DNA of 64,000 bases from Pseudoalteromonas sp. FUC4 (GCF_008370255.1 NZ_SEUI01000003.1:62001-126000), one strand, 5' to 3'; shown: positions 17,038 to 26,568, numbered from the stretch's first letter. Made by a program: numbers and translations. Notes: generated by a model not told the origin, from the letters alone.

Positions 17038-18117
17038 ATGCTAAGTCAACTATTTCAAAAACCGTCCCCGATGATGGTAGGAATTGATATTGGATCGCAC
17101 TCTATTAAGGCTGTGCTTTTACGTGAAATTGAAACAGGATTTCGACTAGAAGCACTTGCAATTGAGCCAATGCCAAAAGGCGCCATGAGTGAGCGTACAA
17201 TTCAAGATATTGAAGCAATTGGTAATGTAATTTCAAAATTAAGAAGAAAGTTACCAAAATCGTTAAAATCTGCTGCGGTTGCTGTTTCTGGTCAAACAGT
17301 TATTACTAAAGTGATCTTCATGGATGTATCGTTAACTGATGCTGAACTTGAATCACAAATTGAAATTGAAGCCGATAGTTTAATCCCATACCCACTTGAT
17401 GAGGTAAGCCTTGATTTTGAGAGGCTTTCGACGAATGAGGCAGATCCTAGCAAAATGAATGTTTTGCTTTCTGCTGCTCGGACAGAAAGTGTTGAAGCGC
17501 GCGTTGGCGCTTTAGAAGCTGCAAATTTAGAAGCCAAAATAGTTGATGTAGAAAGCTATGCATTAAGTCGTGCAATGGATGTTTACTATCAACAATTACC
17601 TAGCGATGCGTTTAATAAATGTGTAGCGGTGGTTGATATTGGTGCAGTTTTAATGCTTGTAAGCGTAGTACAAGCAGGGGAAACAATCTATACACGAGAC
17701 CAGGTTTTTGGCGGCGATCAATATACAAATAGTATTGTCGCTTATTATAATAAAGGCTTTGATGAAGCCGAAATTGGTAAAACATCAGGTGATTTACCAC
17801 CAAACTATACTTTTGAAGTATTGGCCCCTTTTCAAACATCGTTACTTCAACAGGTGCGACGTGCAGTACAAATGTTTTTAACAACCAGTGGTAAAGAACA
17901 AATTGACTATATTGTATTAACGGGTGGGACGTCGATGATAAAAGGTATTGACCGATTGCTCATCGAAGAACTCGGTATTCACTCTGTCGTTGCTGAGCCT
18001 TTTGAGAATATGGAAATTTCACCTAAAGTAGATCGTAATGTGATGCAGCGTCACAAAACACAGTTTGCAATTGCGACTGGGTTGGCATTAAGGAGTTTTT
18101 CAACATGCCATATATAA
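17038..18117 (+). CDS. pilM: PilM, actin-like type IV pilus assembly ATPase
   Basis: 359 residues with an actin/FtsA fold: MVGIDIGSHSIKAVLL near the start is the phosphate-1 loop, VAVVDIGAVLMLVSV near residue 200 the second, and YIVLTGGTSMIKGIDRLL near residue 293 the adenosine motif. PilM lines the cytoplasmic face of the inner membrane and binds the N-terminal tail of PilN. The gene heads the pilMNOPQ operon and ends 13 bases inside pilN, so the two are translationally coupled. The start is placed just before the LSQLFQKPSP leader typical of the family; its AAAGG site is somewhat distant. Confidence 0.95.
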   Translation: MLSQLFQKPSPMMVGIDIGSHSIKAVLLREIETGFRLEALAIEPMPKGAMSERTIQDIEAIGNVISKLRRKLPKSLKSAAVAVSGQTVITKVIFMDVSLTDAELESQIEIEADSLIPYPLDEVSLDFERLSTNEADPSKMNVLLSAARTESVEARVGALEAANLEAKIVDVESYALSRAMDVYYQQLPSDAFNKCVAVVDIGAVLMLVSVVQAGETIYTRDQVFGGDQYTNSIVAYYNKGFDEAEIGKTSGDLPPNYTFEVLAPFQTSLLQQVRRAVQMFLTTSGKEQIDYIVLTGGTSMIKGIDRLLIEELGIHSVVAEPFENMEISPKVDRNVMQRHKTQFAIATGLALRSFSTCHI

Positions 18118-18677
18118 ATCTACTGCCTTGGCGCGAATTACAACGCGAAGAATCGAAAAAGAAATTTGTAACTATACTTGTTGGTGTCGTTATAATTTGT
18201 TTTGCGAGTATGTATTTATTGAGCTCTTTTTATGGTGCTTTAAAAGATGGGCAAAACTTAAAGAATAACTATTTAAGCTCAGAAATTAGCATGTTAGATA
18301 AAAAAATAAGTGAAATAAGAAGCTTAGATAAAAGAAAAGAAAACTTACAGCAGCGTATGAGGCTTATTGAAGAATTACAGAGTAGTCGTAACCTGGGTAC
18401 GCAAATAATGGATGAAGTTGCCAAAATAGTCCCCGGTGGCGTTTATTTAACAAAACTAGAGCGCAGAGGCAGCCAAATACATGTGTTGGGACGTAGTGAG
18501 TCTAATAACCGTTTATCGGCAATGCTGCGCGAAGTACAAAGTTCATATTTACTAGAGAATCCTTCAATGCAAGGTATTGTTGCAGGCGATCAATCGTCGC
18601 GTTTACTTAGTGATTTTAATATGGAATTTTATGTAAAACCATTTGATAAAATTGGTGAGGTTAGCGATGAACCTTGA
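18105..18677 (+). CDS. pilN: PilN, type IV pilus inner-membrane alignment protein
   Basis: 190 residues beginning MPYINLLPWRELQREESKKK; the INLLPWR box is the conserved tail that docks into PilM. One membrane helix follows at about residues 22-42. The rest is a periplasmic coiled coil (KKISEIRSLDKRKENLQQ) and a ferredoxin-like domain that pairs with PilO. Its 3' end overlaps the pilO start by 11 bases. It forms the inner-membrane ring that connects the motor to the PilQ secretin. Confidence 0.94.
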   Translation: MPYINLLPWRELQREESKKKFVTILVGVVIICFASMYLLSSFYGALKDGQNLKNNYLSSEISMLDKKISEIRSLDKRKENLQQRMRLIEELQSSRNLGTQIMDEVAKIVPGGVYLTKLERRGSQIHVLGRSESNNRLSAMLREVQSSYLLENPSMQGIVAGDQSSRLLSDFNMEFYVKPFDKIGEVSDEP

Positions 18678-19272
18678 TTTTAAAGCACTGAGTGAAATTG
18701 ATTGGAATGAAATAGAGCTCGATAACATTGGCGATTGGCCTATTGCTGTTAAAGCAATTTGTTGTGCGTTTGTTGCTGGGCTTGTATTGTTTTTTAGTTA
18801 CAGCCTATTAGTTTCTGATGAAATTGATAGCTACCATAGTGCGGTTGCTAAAGAAGTTGAATTACGTACTACTTATCGTACTAAGTACGCAGTAGCGAGT
18901 AAGCTTGAAATCTATCGTCAACAAATGGTTGAAATGGAAGATAAGTTTTCACAGCTATTAAAACGTCTACCTACTTCGAACGAAACTCCTGGCTTACTTG
19001 ATGACTTGTCGTATGTTGGGACAACGAGTGGCCTGACTTTTTTAAAAATAGGCTGGTTGCCAGAGGTTGAAAAAGAATTTTATACCGAGCTGCCGATTAA
19101 AATTGAAGTGATCGGTACCTATCATGAGTTTGGTGAGTTTGTAGGTAAAGTGGCTCAGTTACCACGAATTGTAAGCCTACATGATTTTTCTATTTTATCA
19201 TCGGGCGATAAACAGTTAACATTCAGTGTTGTTGCAAAAACATATCGTTATGAAGAAGGGGTTAAAAAATGA
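18667..19272 (+). CDS. pilO: PilO, type IV pilus inner-membrane alignment protein
   Basis: 201 residues from MNLDFKALSEIDWNEIEL. The ATG at 18667 lies inside the pilN end and is preceded by GGTGAGG; a longer in-frame reading from 18643 lacks such a site. A membrane helix at about residues 31-53 is followed by a periplasmic coiled coil and the PilO domain (LPIKIEVIGTYHEFGEF near residue 140). It heterodimerises with PilN and contacts PilP. The stop overlaps the pilP start (ATGA). Confidence 0.94.
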   Translation: MNLDFKALSEIDWNEIELDNIGDWPIAVKAICCAFVAGLVLFFSYSLLVSDEIDSYHSAVAKEVELRTTYRTKYAVASKLEIYRQQMVEMEDKFSQLLKRLPTSNETPGLLDDLSYVGTTSGLTFLKIGWLPEVEKEFYTELPIKIEVIGTYHEFGEFVGKVAQLPRIVSLHDFSILSSGDKQLTFSVVAKTYRYEEGVKK

Positions 19273-19808
19273 AACTCCTTCGCATAGTACCTTTAGCGAT
19301 AGCCTTTGTTTTAGCTGGTTGTAATGATGATACTTCTGAACAAAAAGAATTTATTGATCAAGTTAAGGCAAGTACAACACCAAAAGTAGACTCAATTCCT
19401 GAGCTTACAAAGTTTGAAATATTTGAATATAGTGCAGGGCAGCTACGTAGTCCGTTTGTAGCGCCTCAGCCTGAAATAATTCAAAATAAATTAACGCAAG
19501 TAAAAAACTGTTTGCACCCAGATCAAGAGCGTCGTCGCGAACCATTAGAGAAATACCCGCTAGATAACTTAGCAATGAAAGGCACAATTGGTTCTAGTGG
19601 ACAAATATGGGCATTAATAACAGCAACAGATGATACTTTACACCGCGTAACGGTAGGGAATTACCTTGGTAGTTATGATGGAAAAGTAAAAACAGTAAGC
19701 AATGATTATATAGAATTAGTGGAACTAATCCCTGATGGGTCTGGCTGTTGGAAAGAGCGCCTGACTAAATTAGAAATGTTAGAGGCGGCAACAGATGGCG
19801 CAAATTAA
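19269..19808 (+). CDS. pilP: PilP, type IV pilus assembly lipoprotein
   Basis: 179 residues. The signal sequence ends in the lipobox LAGC (Cys at about residue 18), so it is a lipoprotein. A flexible segment contains SPFVAPQPE, and the C-terminal beta-domain has LAMKGTIGSSGQIWALI and RVTVGNYLGSYDGKV. PilP bridges the PilNO complex to the PilQ secretin across the periplasm. It overlaps pilO by 4 bases and pilQ by 14 bases, consistent with one tightly coupled operon. Confidence 0.94.
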   Translation: MKLLRIVPLAIAFVLAGCNDDTSEQKEFIDQVKASTTPKVDSIPELTKFEIFEYSAGQLRSPFVAPQPEIIQNKLTQVKNCLHPDQERRREPLEKYPLDNLAMKGTIGSSGQIWALITATDDTLHRVTVGNYLGSYDGKVKTVSNDYIELVELIPDGSGCWKERLTKLEMLEAATDGAN

Positions 19809-21900
19809 TAATAAAAAAGGTAAAAATAGCATGTATAAGGACGTACTTTGGCTTCATCGTATTTCACGAGTATTATTGGTTGCTGTTGCTTTAGTCACTG
19901 TAAATACAGCCGTTGCAGGGCCATTACTATATGATGTTCGTTATAACCCATTACTTAAAGGCGAGACTGAATTACAGCTTGTTTTTGATGAGGAGTTAAC
20001 GCTTGAGCCAAAAGTTCAGGTGTTTAATAGCCCAGCCAGAATCGAAATGTTTTTTGATACTGCTGAATTAGAAGTTGGTTTAAATGATGTTGCAGTTAAT
20101 CAAGCTGGGATTAGCAATGTAAACAATGTTCTAACTGATAGTGGTTTAAAAGTAACAGTAAACCTAGATAGATTAAAAATTTATGAAACCGAAGTTCATA
20201 ATAATTTAGTATCAATACGCGTATCGGACAACCCACTTACAGAATCTGAAAACGAAGATGTAGTGATGGATTCAGGTGATGTTAGCGGAAATTATATTAA
20301 TCGTATTCAGTCAATTGACTTTAGACGTGGTGAAAAGGGCGAAGCGAAAGTACTGGTATTCTTACAAGATACGCAAGCTGCAATTGAAGTACATGAGAGC
20401 GGCGGTAAAATTTATGCAGACTTCCATCATACTGATATTTTAGATGACTTACTTTATGAGCTGGATGTTTTAGATTTTGGTACTGTTGTAAGTAATATCG
20501 AGACTTTTAAAGAAGACGGATTAAGTCGTGTTGTTATTGAGCCAAACGCTCAATTTACATTTACCTATCAGCAAATAGATAATATTTTAACGTTAACAGT
20601 AGAAAAAGATGAAACACAAAACGCTTATTTAGATGGTGGTGTTGAGTATCAAGGTCGCCCTATGACCTTAAATTTTCAAGATATTTCTGTACGCGCAGCA
20701 CTACAAATTATTGCGGGTTACAACGACTTTAACTTAGTAACCAGCGATTCAGTAACGGGTAACATAACGCTGCGCTTAGATGGCGTACCGTGGGATCAAG
20801 CGCTTGATGTAGTATTGCGTATTAAAGGGCTAGATAAGCGCATGGATGGCTCTATTTTAATGGTAGCACCTGCAGAAGAGCTAGCTGCACGTGAAGCTAA
20901 AGATTTAAAAGCTAAACAGCAAGTTGAAGACTTAGAGCCTCTATACAGTGAATACATTCGATTAAACTATGCTAAAGCGGAAGATTTTGCTGATTTATTA
21001 AAAACAGATAGAAACAGCATTATAACAGCCCGTGGTAGTGTATCGGTTGATCAGCGTACAAATACCTTATTAGTAAAGGATACGGTAAAGAGTATAGAAA
21101 ATATCCGCCGCATGATTGAAACACTCGATATTCCAGTACAGCAGGTTGTAATAGAATCTCGTATGGTAACTGTGCGTGATAACGTTACTGAGGACTTAGG
21201 CGTACGCTGGGGCTTTAGTGACCAAGGTAGTAGTGTTGGTATTTCAGGCTCACTTGAAGGCGCAGAAGGCATTTATAATGCGACATCAACTTCAAATGCG
21301 CCAAGTATTTCAGAACGATTAAATGTAAATTTACCTACATCAAACCCAGCAGCAAGTATTGGCTTACACATAGCAAAACTGGCTAACGGTACGTTAATTG
21401 ATTTAGAGCTAAGTGCGCTTGAAAAAGAGAACAAAGGTGAGATTATTGCAAGCCCGCGGATTATTGCAGCAAACCAGCAAAAAGCGCGAATAGAGCAAGG
21501 TACTGAAATTCCTTACACTGAGTCAGCTTCAAGTGGTGCTACTACCGTAAGCTTTAAAAAAGCGGTACTGAGTTTAGAAGTAACGCCTCATATAACTCCG
21601 GATAATAAAGTAATACTAGACTTAGTGATTACTCAAGATACACGTGGTGATACCGTACAAACGGGTACAGGTGAAGCTGTGTCTATTGATACCCAAGAGA
21701 TCCAAACACAAGTGTTAGTTGAAAATGGCCAAACCGTCGTACTCGGCGGTATTTTCCAGCAGCAAATCATTAATACTACAAGTAAAGTACCAATTTTAGG
21801 TGACATTCCTTACGTAGGAAGACTATTTAAAAGCACAAGTGAGTTTAATGAAAAGCGTGAATTACTTATTTTTGTGACACCGAAAATACAAATTGATTAA
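19795..21900 (+). CDS. pilQ: PilQ, type IV pilus outer-membrane secretin
   Basis: 701 residues. A signal segment (VLLVAVALVTVNTAVAG) is followed by two AMIN domains that bind peptidoglycan (about residues 45-150 and 165-275), an STN-type N0 domain (MTLNFQDISVRAALQIIAG near 290), a secretin N1 domain, and the secretin barrel. The barrel contains GEIIASPRIIAANQQKARIE and the end block VPILGDIPYVGRLF. It forms the outer-membrane channel for the pilus. The start at 19795 overlaps pilP; an ATG at 19831 is an alternative. This is the last gene of pilMNOPQ. Confidence 0.95.
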   Translation: MAQINNKKGKNSMYKDVLWLHRISRVLLVAVALVTVNTAVAGPLLYDVRYNPLLKGETELQLVFDEELTLEPKVQVFNSPARIEMFFDTAELEVGLNDVAVNQAGISNVNNVLTDSGLKVTVNLDRLKIYETEVHNNLVSIRVSDNPLTESENEDVVMDSGDVSGNYINRIQSIDFRRGEKGEAKVLVFLQDTQAAIEVHESGGKIYADFHHTDILDDLLYELDVLDFGTVVSNIETFKEDGLSRVVIEPNAQFTFTYQQIDNILTLTVEKDETQNAYLDGGVEYQGRPMTLNFQDISVRAALQIIAGYNDFNLVTSDSVTGNITLRLDGVPWDQALDVVLRIKGLDKRMDGSILMVAPAEELAAREAKDLKAKQQVEDLEPLYSEYIRLNYAKAEDFADLLKTDRNSIITARGSVSVDQRTNTLLVKDTVKSIENIRRMIETLDIPVQQVVIESRMVTVRDNVTEDLGVRWGFSDQGSSVGISGSLEGAEGIYNATSTSNAPSISERLNVNLPTSNPAASIGLHIAKLANGTLIDLELSALEKENKGEIIASPRIIAANQQKARIEQGTEIPYTESASSGATTVSFKKAVLSLEVTPHITPDNKVILDLVITQDTRGDTVQTGTGEAVSIDTQEIQTQVLVENGQTVVLGGIFQQQIINTTSKVPILGDIPYVGRLFKSTSEFNEKRELLIFVTPKIQID

Positions 21901-21978
21901 AATACAGTGGTTTTATGTTAACCAACGGGTGATTATTTAGATTAATTGCTCGTTATATGGCTTTTTATTCTAATTGAC

Positions 21979-22008
21979 TTGAAATACCCCTGCAATTACT
22001 GAGATAAT
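21979..22008 (+). promoter_or_regulatory. Probable sigma70 promoter of aroK-aroB
   Basis: TTGAAA (21979-21984) and GATAAT (22003-22008) with an 18-base spacer, 76 bases ahead of aroK. No terminator was recognised after pilQ, so pilus-operon read-through may add to it. Confidence 0.5.
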
Positions 22009-22084
22009 CCCCTCCTTAATTTTGGGGCCAGGTCGTTAGGCGGGGTTTTATTTCAAATTTTAGAGTTTGTTTGTACTAAAAGAT

Positions 22085-22603
22085 ATGGCTGAGAAACGTA
22101 ATATATTTCTAGTTGGCCCCATGGGGGCTGGCAAAAGCACGATTGGTCGTCACATCGCTGACCAATTACACCTTGAATTTGTTGATTCTGATCAAGAAAT
22201 CGAACGCCGCACAGGTGCAGATATTGCATGGGTATTCGATCTTGAAGGTGAAGAAGGCTTTAGACTTCGAGAAGAGTCTGTTATTGGCGATTTAACCGAG
22301 ATGCAAGGTATTGTACTTGCTACCGGTGGTGGTTCAGTAATGAGCAAAGAAGTTCGAAACAAGCTTTCGGCTCGAGGTATCGTTGTATACCTAGAGACAC
22401 CTATAGAAAAGCAAGTTGCACGCACGCAACGCGACAAGCGTCGTCCATTACTGCAAACTGAAGAAGCACCTCGTAACGTATTAGAGCGCTTAGCAGAAGA
22501 ACGCGAGCCACTATACAAAGAAGTTGCTGATTTTGTTGTACGTACCGATGAGCAAAGCGCTAAAGTTGTTGCTAACCAAATCATCGAGAAATTAGATTTT
22601 TAA
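22085..22603 (+). CDS. aroK: Shikimate kinase I
   Basis: 172 residues starting [20 protein letters not shown], nearly the same as E. coli AroK. The P-loop GPMGAGKST, the shikimate-binding [18 protein letters not shown] and the lid [11 protein letters not shown] are all present. It phosphorylates shikimate with ATP in the pathway to chorismate. The ATG at 22085 is chosen by family alignment; an upstream in-frame TTG at 22067 would add six residues not seen in relatives. It heads the aroK-aroB-damX-dam group. Confidence 0.97.
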   Translation: MAEKRNIFLVGPMGAGKSTIGRHIADQLHLEFVDSDQEIERRTGADIAWVFDLEGEEGFRLREESVIGDLTEMQGIVLATGGGSVMSKEVRNKLSARGIVVYLETPIEKQVARTQRDKRRPLLQTEEAPRNVLERLAEEREPLYKEVADFVVRTDEQSAKVVANQIIEKLDF

Positions 22604-22630
22604 AAACCAATAATAAGGGAATAACCAAGC

Positions 22631-23701
22631 ATGCTTAAATTAACTGTTAATTTGGACGAGCGAAGTTATCCTATTTATATTGGAGAATCTGCACTTCAAG
22701 ATAATGGCCGCCTAGTTCACCATATTAGTGATTGTCGGCCTATCATCATTACTAATGACACAATAGCGCCTTTATATTTACAAAGGTTACTTGATTCATT
22801 AGCTGATTTAAATCCGCTATCTTTTATTATTCCTGACGGTGAGCAATATAAATCACTTGAATGGTTTGAAAAAATATCAGCATTTTTACTACAAAATAAC
22901 TGTGGCCGAGATACATGCTTAATTGCATTAGGTGGCGGTGTTGTAGGTGATCTAACTGGTTTTGTTGCGGCTTGTTATCAGCGCGGCGTACCGTTTATTC
23001 AAATACCAACGACAGTGCTTTCACAGGTTGATTCGTCGGTAGGTGGTAAAACGGCAGTAAATCATCCTTTGGGTAAAAATATGATAGGGGCATTTTATCA
23101 ACCTCAAGCTGTTTTTATTGATACGCAGACATTACACACCTTACCTAAACGAGAATTTGCAGCAGGTATGGCTGAAGTAATTAAGTATGGTCTGATTTAC
23201 GATACCGAACTATTTGCTTATTTAGAGCAAAATGTAGCTAATTTACAGCAACTCGATGAAGCATGTTTACAGCATATTATTTTTAGATGTTGTGAAATAA
23301 AAGCGCTTATAGTTGCTCAAGATGAAAAAGAACATGGCCTGCGAGCTTTGTTAAACTTAGGTCATACATTTGCCCATGCAATTGAGGCGCAGATGGGTTA
23401 TGGCGTTTGGTTACATGGTGAAGCTGTTGCAACGGGAATGGTATTAGCAGCTAAACTTGCGCAGACACGCCAAGATTTAAGCGCAGATGAAGTTGAGAGA
23501 ATTATTAAGCTACTTGAGCTATATAATTTACCAACAGAAATTCCAAAGCAAATGACTAGCGAGCAGTTTTTAACGCATATGCGTAAAGACAAAAAGAATA
23601 AAAAAGGCACTATCCGCTTTATTCTACCTACCCAATTTGGCCAGTGTGCATTAGTTGATAATGTATCTGATGATCAAGTTAGAGACTTAATCGAGCAGTA
23701 A
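22631..23701 (+). CDS. aroB: 3-dehydroquinate synthase
   Basis: 356 residues. NAD-binding GGGVVGDLTGFVAACYQRG lies near residue 99, followed by PTTVLSQVDSSVGGKTAVN and, later, the metal-binding histidines in NLGHTFAHAIE and WLHGEAVATGM. It converts DAHP to 3-dehydroquinate, the second step of the shikimate pathway. AAGGG lies ahead of the ATG. The stop TAA is directly followed by the damX ATG with no gap, which indicates coupled translation. Confidence 0.97.
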   Translation: MLKLTVNLDERSYPIYIGESALQDNGRLVHHISDCRPIIITNDTIAPLYLQRLLDSLADLNPLSFIIPDGEQYKSLEWFEKISAFLLQNNCGRDTCLIALGGGVVGDLTGFVAACYQRGVPFIQIPTTVLSQVDSSVGGKTAVNHPLGKNMIGAFYQPQAVFIDTQTLHTLPKREFAAGMAEVIKYGLIYDTELFAYLEQNVANLQQLDEACLQHIIFRCCEIKALIVAQDEKEHGLRALLNLGHTFAHAIEAQMGYGVWLHGEAVATGMVLAAKLAQTRQDLSADEVERIIKLLELYNLPTEIPKQMTSEQFLTHMRKDKKNKKGTIRFILPTQFGQCALVDNVSDDQVRDLIEQ

Positions 23702-25054
23702 ATGCAGTCACAAATTTTACCAAGCCGTGCGGCTTTGGTGGATAGAATCGCACTGCAATTTGAGTACGGGCAAAATTTAATTGTTTTACTTGGCACTTCT
23801 GGGCTAGGTAAAAGCTATATGCTCGAAACCTTCATTACAGATAAATATAACGACTTTAATAAAGCCTTTGTGCAAGTAAGCGCACAAATGACTGACGCTC
23901 AGCTCATGAGTGAGCTATTAGAGCAAAGCTTTAACTCCCCCCTGGTTGATCATAACTTAAGTTTACCTGAAAACTATTACCAATTACTGCAGCAACAACC
24001 ATGTGGGCCATGCTTGTGGGTACTTGATGGCGGTAGGCAGTTATCTGAAGAGATGTTGATTGAGCTTGAGTTACTTTCAAAAAACAGCCCAAATACGCTA
24101 TATATCATAGTAGCTTCACAGTCAAAATTAGCTTTAAATAATGCTGTTGAAATTTACTTGGAACCGCTAACGCTTCAAGAAAGCAAGATGTTATTGCAGT
24201 GGTATTTTACTGATTTACCTTATGATGAAGACCCTGTCTTCAGCACTTTTTTAGCTGAAGCTCACGGCAATCCTAGTTTATTGCTTGCTTGGCAACCTAG
24301 TGAGCACATAGCCGATATTATCGTTAAAGACAAAGTGTCTTGGCGGTTGCATTTAGTGATTTTGATGTTGCTGATTATGCTATTAATTATTGGGCTACTT
24401 TATAAATCTGATATGACACAGTGGTGGCAACAGTACTATCAGCAAGAAGAGACGCAGGTAATTAATACAGCAATACCAATAGAGCAAGTAAGTGAGCCGT
24501 TTATAAAGAAAAATGACTCAATAATTAGCTTAAATGAACCAAAGGTAGTTGAGCCACCTATTGAGTCAGAACGTGTACATGCCAATGATGTGCCCGCTAT
24601 AATGCAAAGCCTTACTGAGCCTACCAACACTGTTAATGTATTAGACCATGATGTTGATGATAGTGCTAAAAACAAAAGCAGTATAGTAAGTGACGTTAAA
24701 TCTAAAGCTCTTAAAATAAAAAAAGTAGATACCGCAGAGCAAACTCAGGTTAATCAGAATAATATATGGTATATGCAGCAGCCAGATACAAATAGTGTTA
24801 TTCAATTATTAGCTGTAACTCAGCAGGAAGTTAGCGATAGTTTTATTGCTCAATTTAATCTACAGCAGCAAACTCATACGTATCAAACCAAACGAAATAA
24901 TAAAATGTGGTGGGTTGTCACATTTGGCAGTTTTGAAAGTATAAAAGAAGCAAAATCAGCAATGGATACTTTATCTGCTGGGGTTAGAAAAAATAAACCT
25001 TTCTATAAAAAAATTAGTAAAATAAAGCAAGAAATAGCACTCGTTGATCAGTAA
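23702..25054 (+). CDS. damX: DamX, SPOR-domain cell division protein
   Basis: 450 residues. The cytoplasmic N-terminal half looks like an AAA-type ATPase domain with VLLGTSGLGKSYM near residue 29. One membrane helix (HLVILMLLIMLLIIGLLY, about residues 215-232) is followed by a long acidic, low-complexity periplasmic linker. The C-terminal SPOR domain starts near residue 400 (KMWWVVTFGSFESIKEAKSA). DamX localises to the septal ring through its SPOR domain and modulates division. Its position between aroB and dam is the same as in E. coli. Confidence 0.92.
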   Translation: MQSQILPSRAALVDRIALQFEYGQNLIVLLGTSGLGKSYMLETFITDKYNDFNKAFVQVSAQMTDAQLMSELLEQSFNSPLVDHNLSLPENYYQLLQQQPCGPCLWVLDGGRQLSEEMLIELELLSKNSPNTLYIIVASQSKLALNNAVEIYLEPLTLQESKMLLQWYFTDLPYDEDPVFSTFLAEAHGNPSLLLAWQPSEHIADIIVKDKVSWRLHLVILMLLIMLLIIGLLYKSDMTQWWQQYYQQEETQVINTAIPIEQVSEPFIKKNDSIISLNEPKVVEPPIESERVHANDVPAIMQSLTEPTNTVNVLDHDVDDSAKNKSSIVSDVKSKALKIKKVDTAEQTQVNQNNIWYMQQPDTNSVIQLLAVTQQEVSDSFIAQFNLQQQTHTYQTKRNNKMWWVVTFGSFESIKEAKSAMDTLSAGVRKNKPFYKKISKIKQEIALVDQ

Positions 25055-25107
25055 AACACACTGCTTTAGTGTAAAATCGCGCAACACCAGATTGAAGTAA
25101 AGAGCCA

Positions 25108-25965
25108 ATGCAGCAAAAGAGTAGAGCCTTCCTTAAATGGGCCGGCGGAAAATACAGCCTAGTTGAAAACATTAATGCGCGATTAAACCAAGCTAGCAAG
25201 CATGCTGATACGTTGGTCGAACCTTTTGTTGGTGCAGGTTCTGTGTTTTTAAATAGTGACTTTAAACACTATATTCTTAACGATATAAATGCAGACTTAA
25301 TTAACTTATACAAAGAGCTTAAAAGCTCTCCAGATGAGCTGATTAGTGATGCTAAAAAACTATTTGTTGATTTGAATAATCACGCAGATGCTTATTACGA
25401 ATATCGTGTGCAGTTTAATCAAAGTCGTGATGTATATGAGCGTTCAATCTTGTTTTTATACATGAACCGTCATGGCTACAATGGACTCTGTAGGTACAAT
25501 TTAAAAGGCATTTTTAACGTGCCTTTTGGTAAGTATAAAAAGCCTTACTTTCCTGAAAAAGAAATGTATTTTTTTGCTGAAAAAGCACAAAAAGCTACCT
25601 TTACCTGTTTAGATTATGATGACGTTTTTAAGTTAGTACCTAACAATGCTGTTATTTATTGCGACCCACCTTATGTACCATTAAGTAAAACGGCTTCGTT
25701 TACCTCTTACGCTAAGGGCGGGTTTAATTTAGATGATCAGGCTAATCTGGCTAATTTGGCTGAGAAGGCGGCGTTTGAAAACAATACGCCAGTGCTTATA
25801 TCTAATCACGATACTGTATGGACTCGAAAAATTTATAGCCAAGCATCACTTGATAAAATTCAAGTAAAGCGCACTATTAGCCCCAAAGGTGGCTCTAGAA
25901 ATAAAGTTGACGAGTTGATGGCTATGTATTTAGCACCCAAGCAACCACTGCGTAAATTGCGATAA
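25108..25965 (+). CDS. dam: DNA adenine methyltransferase (Dam)
   Basis: 285 residues. KWAGGKYSLVENI at the start and VEPFVGAGSVFLN near residue 39 form the AdoMet site; DPPY at residues 186-189 is the catalytic motif IV of alpha-class N6-adenine methylases. It methylates GATC, which directs mismatch repair and replication timing in gammaproteobacteria. Its last 44 bases overlap the 3' end of a convergent small gene (25922-26107), so the two transcripts would be antisense to each other there. dam usually runs straight on to rpe; here two reverse-strand genes intervene. Confidence 0.96.
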   Translation: MQQKSRAFLKWAGGKYSLVENINARLNQASKHADTLVEPFVGAGSVFLNSDFKHYILNDINADLINLYKELKSSPDELISDAKKLFVDLNNHADAYYEYRVQFNQSRDVYERSILFLYMNRHGYNGLCRYNLKGIFNVPFGKYKKPYFPEKEMYFFAEKAQKATFTCLDYDDVFKLVPNNAVIYCDPPYVPLSKTASFTSYAKGGFNLDDQANLANLAEKAAFENNTPVLISNHDTVWTRKIYSQASLDKIQVKRTISPKGGSRNKVDELMAMYLAPKQPLRKLR

Positions 25966-26107
25966 CAAAAGCAAAAAATAGTACAATCGCAATTAAAATG
26001 ATAGAGATAGGAGAGTGTTGTTTAAAATCGACTTGGCGTTTATTTTCAGACTGAACACCAAAAAATGCAGCTAGCACACTTTGCAACGCGCTAAAAAATT
26101 GTAGCAT
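25922..26107 (-). CDS. DUF2970 small membrane protein
   Basis: 61 residues. The first half, VLAAFFGVQSENKRQVDFK near residues 11-29, matches the conserved core of the DUF2970 family. The second half is one membrane helix (SIILIAIVLFFAFVIAIYAV). Function is unknown for the family. It starts 3 bases after the stop of the neighbouring reverse-strand gene at 26111, so the pair is probably one operon. The 3' end overlaps dam by 44 bases in convergent orientation. Confidence 0.8.
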   Translation of the reverse strand: MLQFFSALQSVLAAFFGVQSENKRQVDFKQHSPISIILIAIVLFFAFVIAIYAVVAWVLNT

Positions 26108-26110
26108 TAT

Positions 26111-26407
26111 TTAAAATAAAGGTTTTAAAGAAGGAGCGTTTTTAGAATCTTCAGAACTAGTAAGTAGTTCCAATAAATCAAGGTAATGAAACTGAGCACT
26201 GCGGCTATCGCCAGTTAACCACGAAAACCACGATGACTCTTCTTCAATTTTAATACACGTAGTTAAAGTGTTTTGAGCACTTACCACTTGTGTACTATGA
26301 CAATTACTCACTGAGCTTAATTCTTGCTCAGAGCTTGAACCAAAGCTAAACGCCCCGATAAGCAGTAATGCCGACGCAATTAATATCCCAATTTTAAAAG
26401 CACGCAT
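26111..26407 (-). CDS. Hypothetical exported or membrane-anchored protein
   Basis: 98 residues, not recognised. The N-terminus MRAFKIGILIASALLLIGAF is a signal peptide or anchor. The remainder carries two cysteines (SNCHSTQ and TTCIKIEE) that could form a disulfide in the periplasm. The ATG at 26405-26407 is preceded by GGA at good spacing; a TTG four codons earlier is less likely. It lies directly upstream of the DUF2970 gene on the same strand and diverges from rpe. Reality of the gene is supported by the open frame, start site and operon spacing rather than by a family match. Confidence 0.62.
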   Translation of the reverse strand: MRAFKIGILIASALLLIGAFSFGSSSEQELSSVSNCHSTQVVSAQNTLTTCIKIEEESSWFSWLTGDSRSAQFHYLDLLELLTSSEDSKNAPSLKPLF

Positions 26408-26568
26408 GATGAAATCCAATAATTTGTTACTTTTTTAATCATAGCAAATATTGGTTAAATATCAAACTTAAAGTTACCTAAAATGGGGGCTATTACGCCA
26501 TATTACTTGGGTAACATCTTCAATTAAGTTACATTAACGCAATACACTATTTATTGATGGAGTTAATC

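Noticed and set aside
22192-22584. 130-codon open frame antisense to aroK
   Set aside because: It is a shadow frame of a highly conserved gene, rich in Ser/Arg, without a ribosome binding site or family resemblance.
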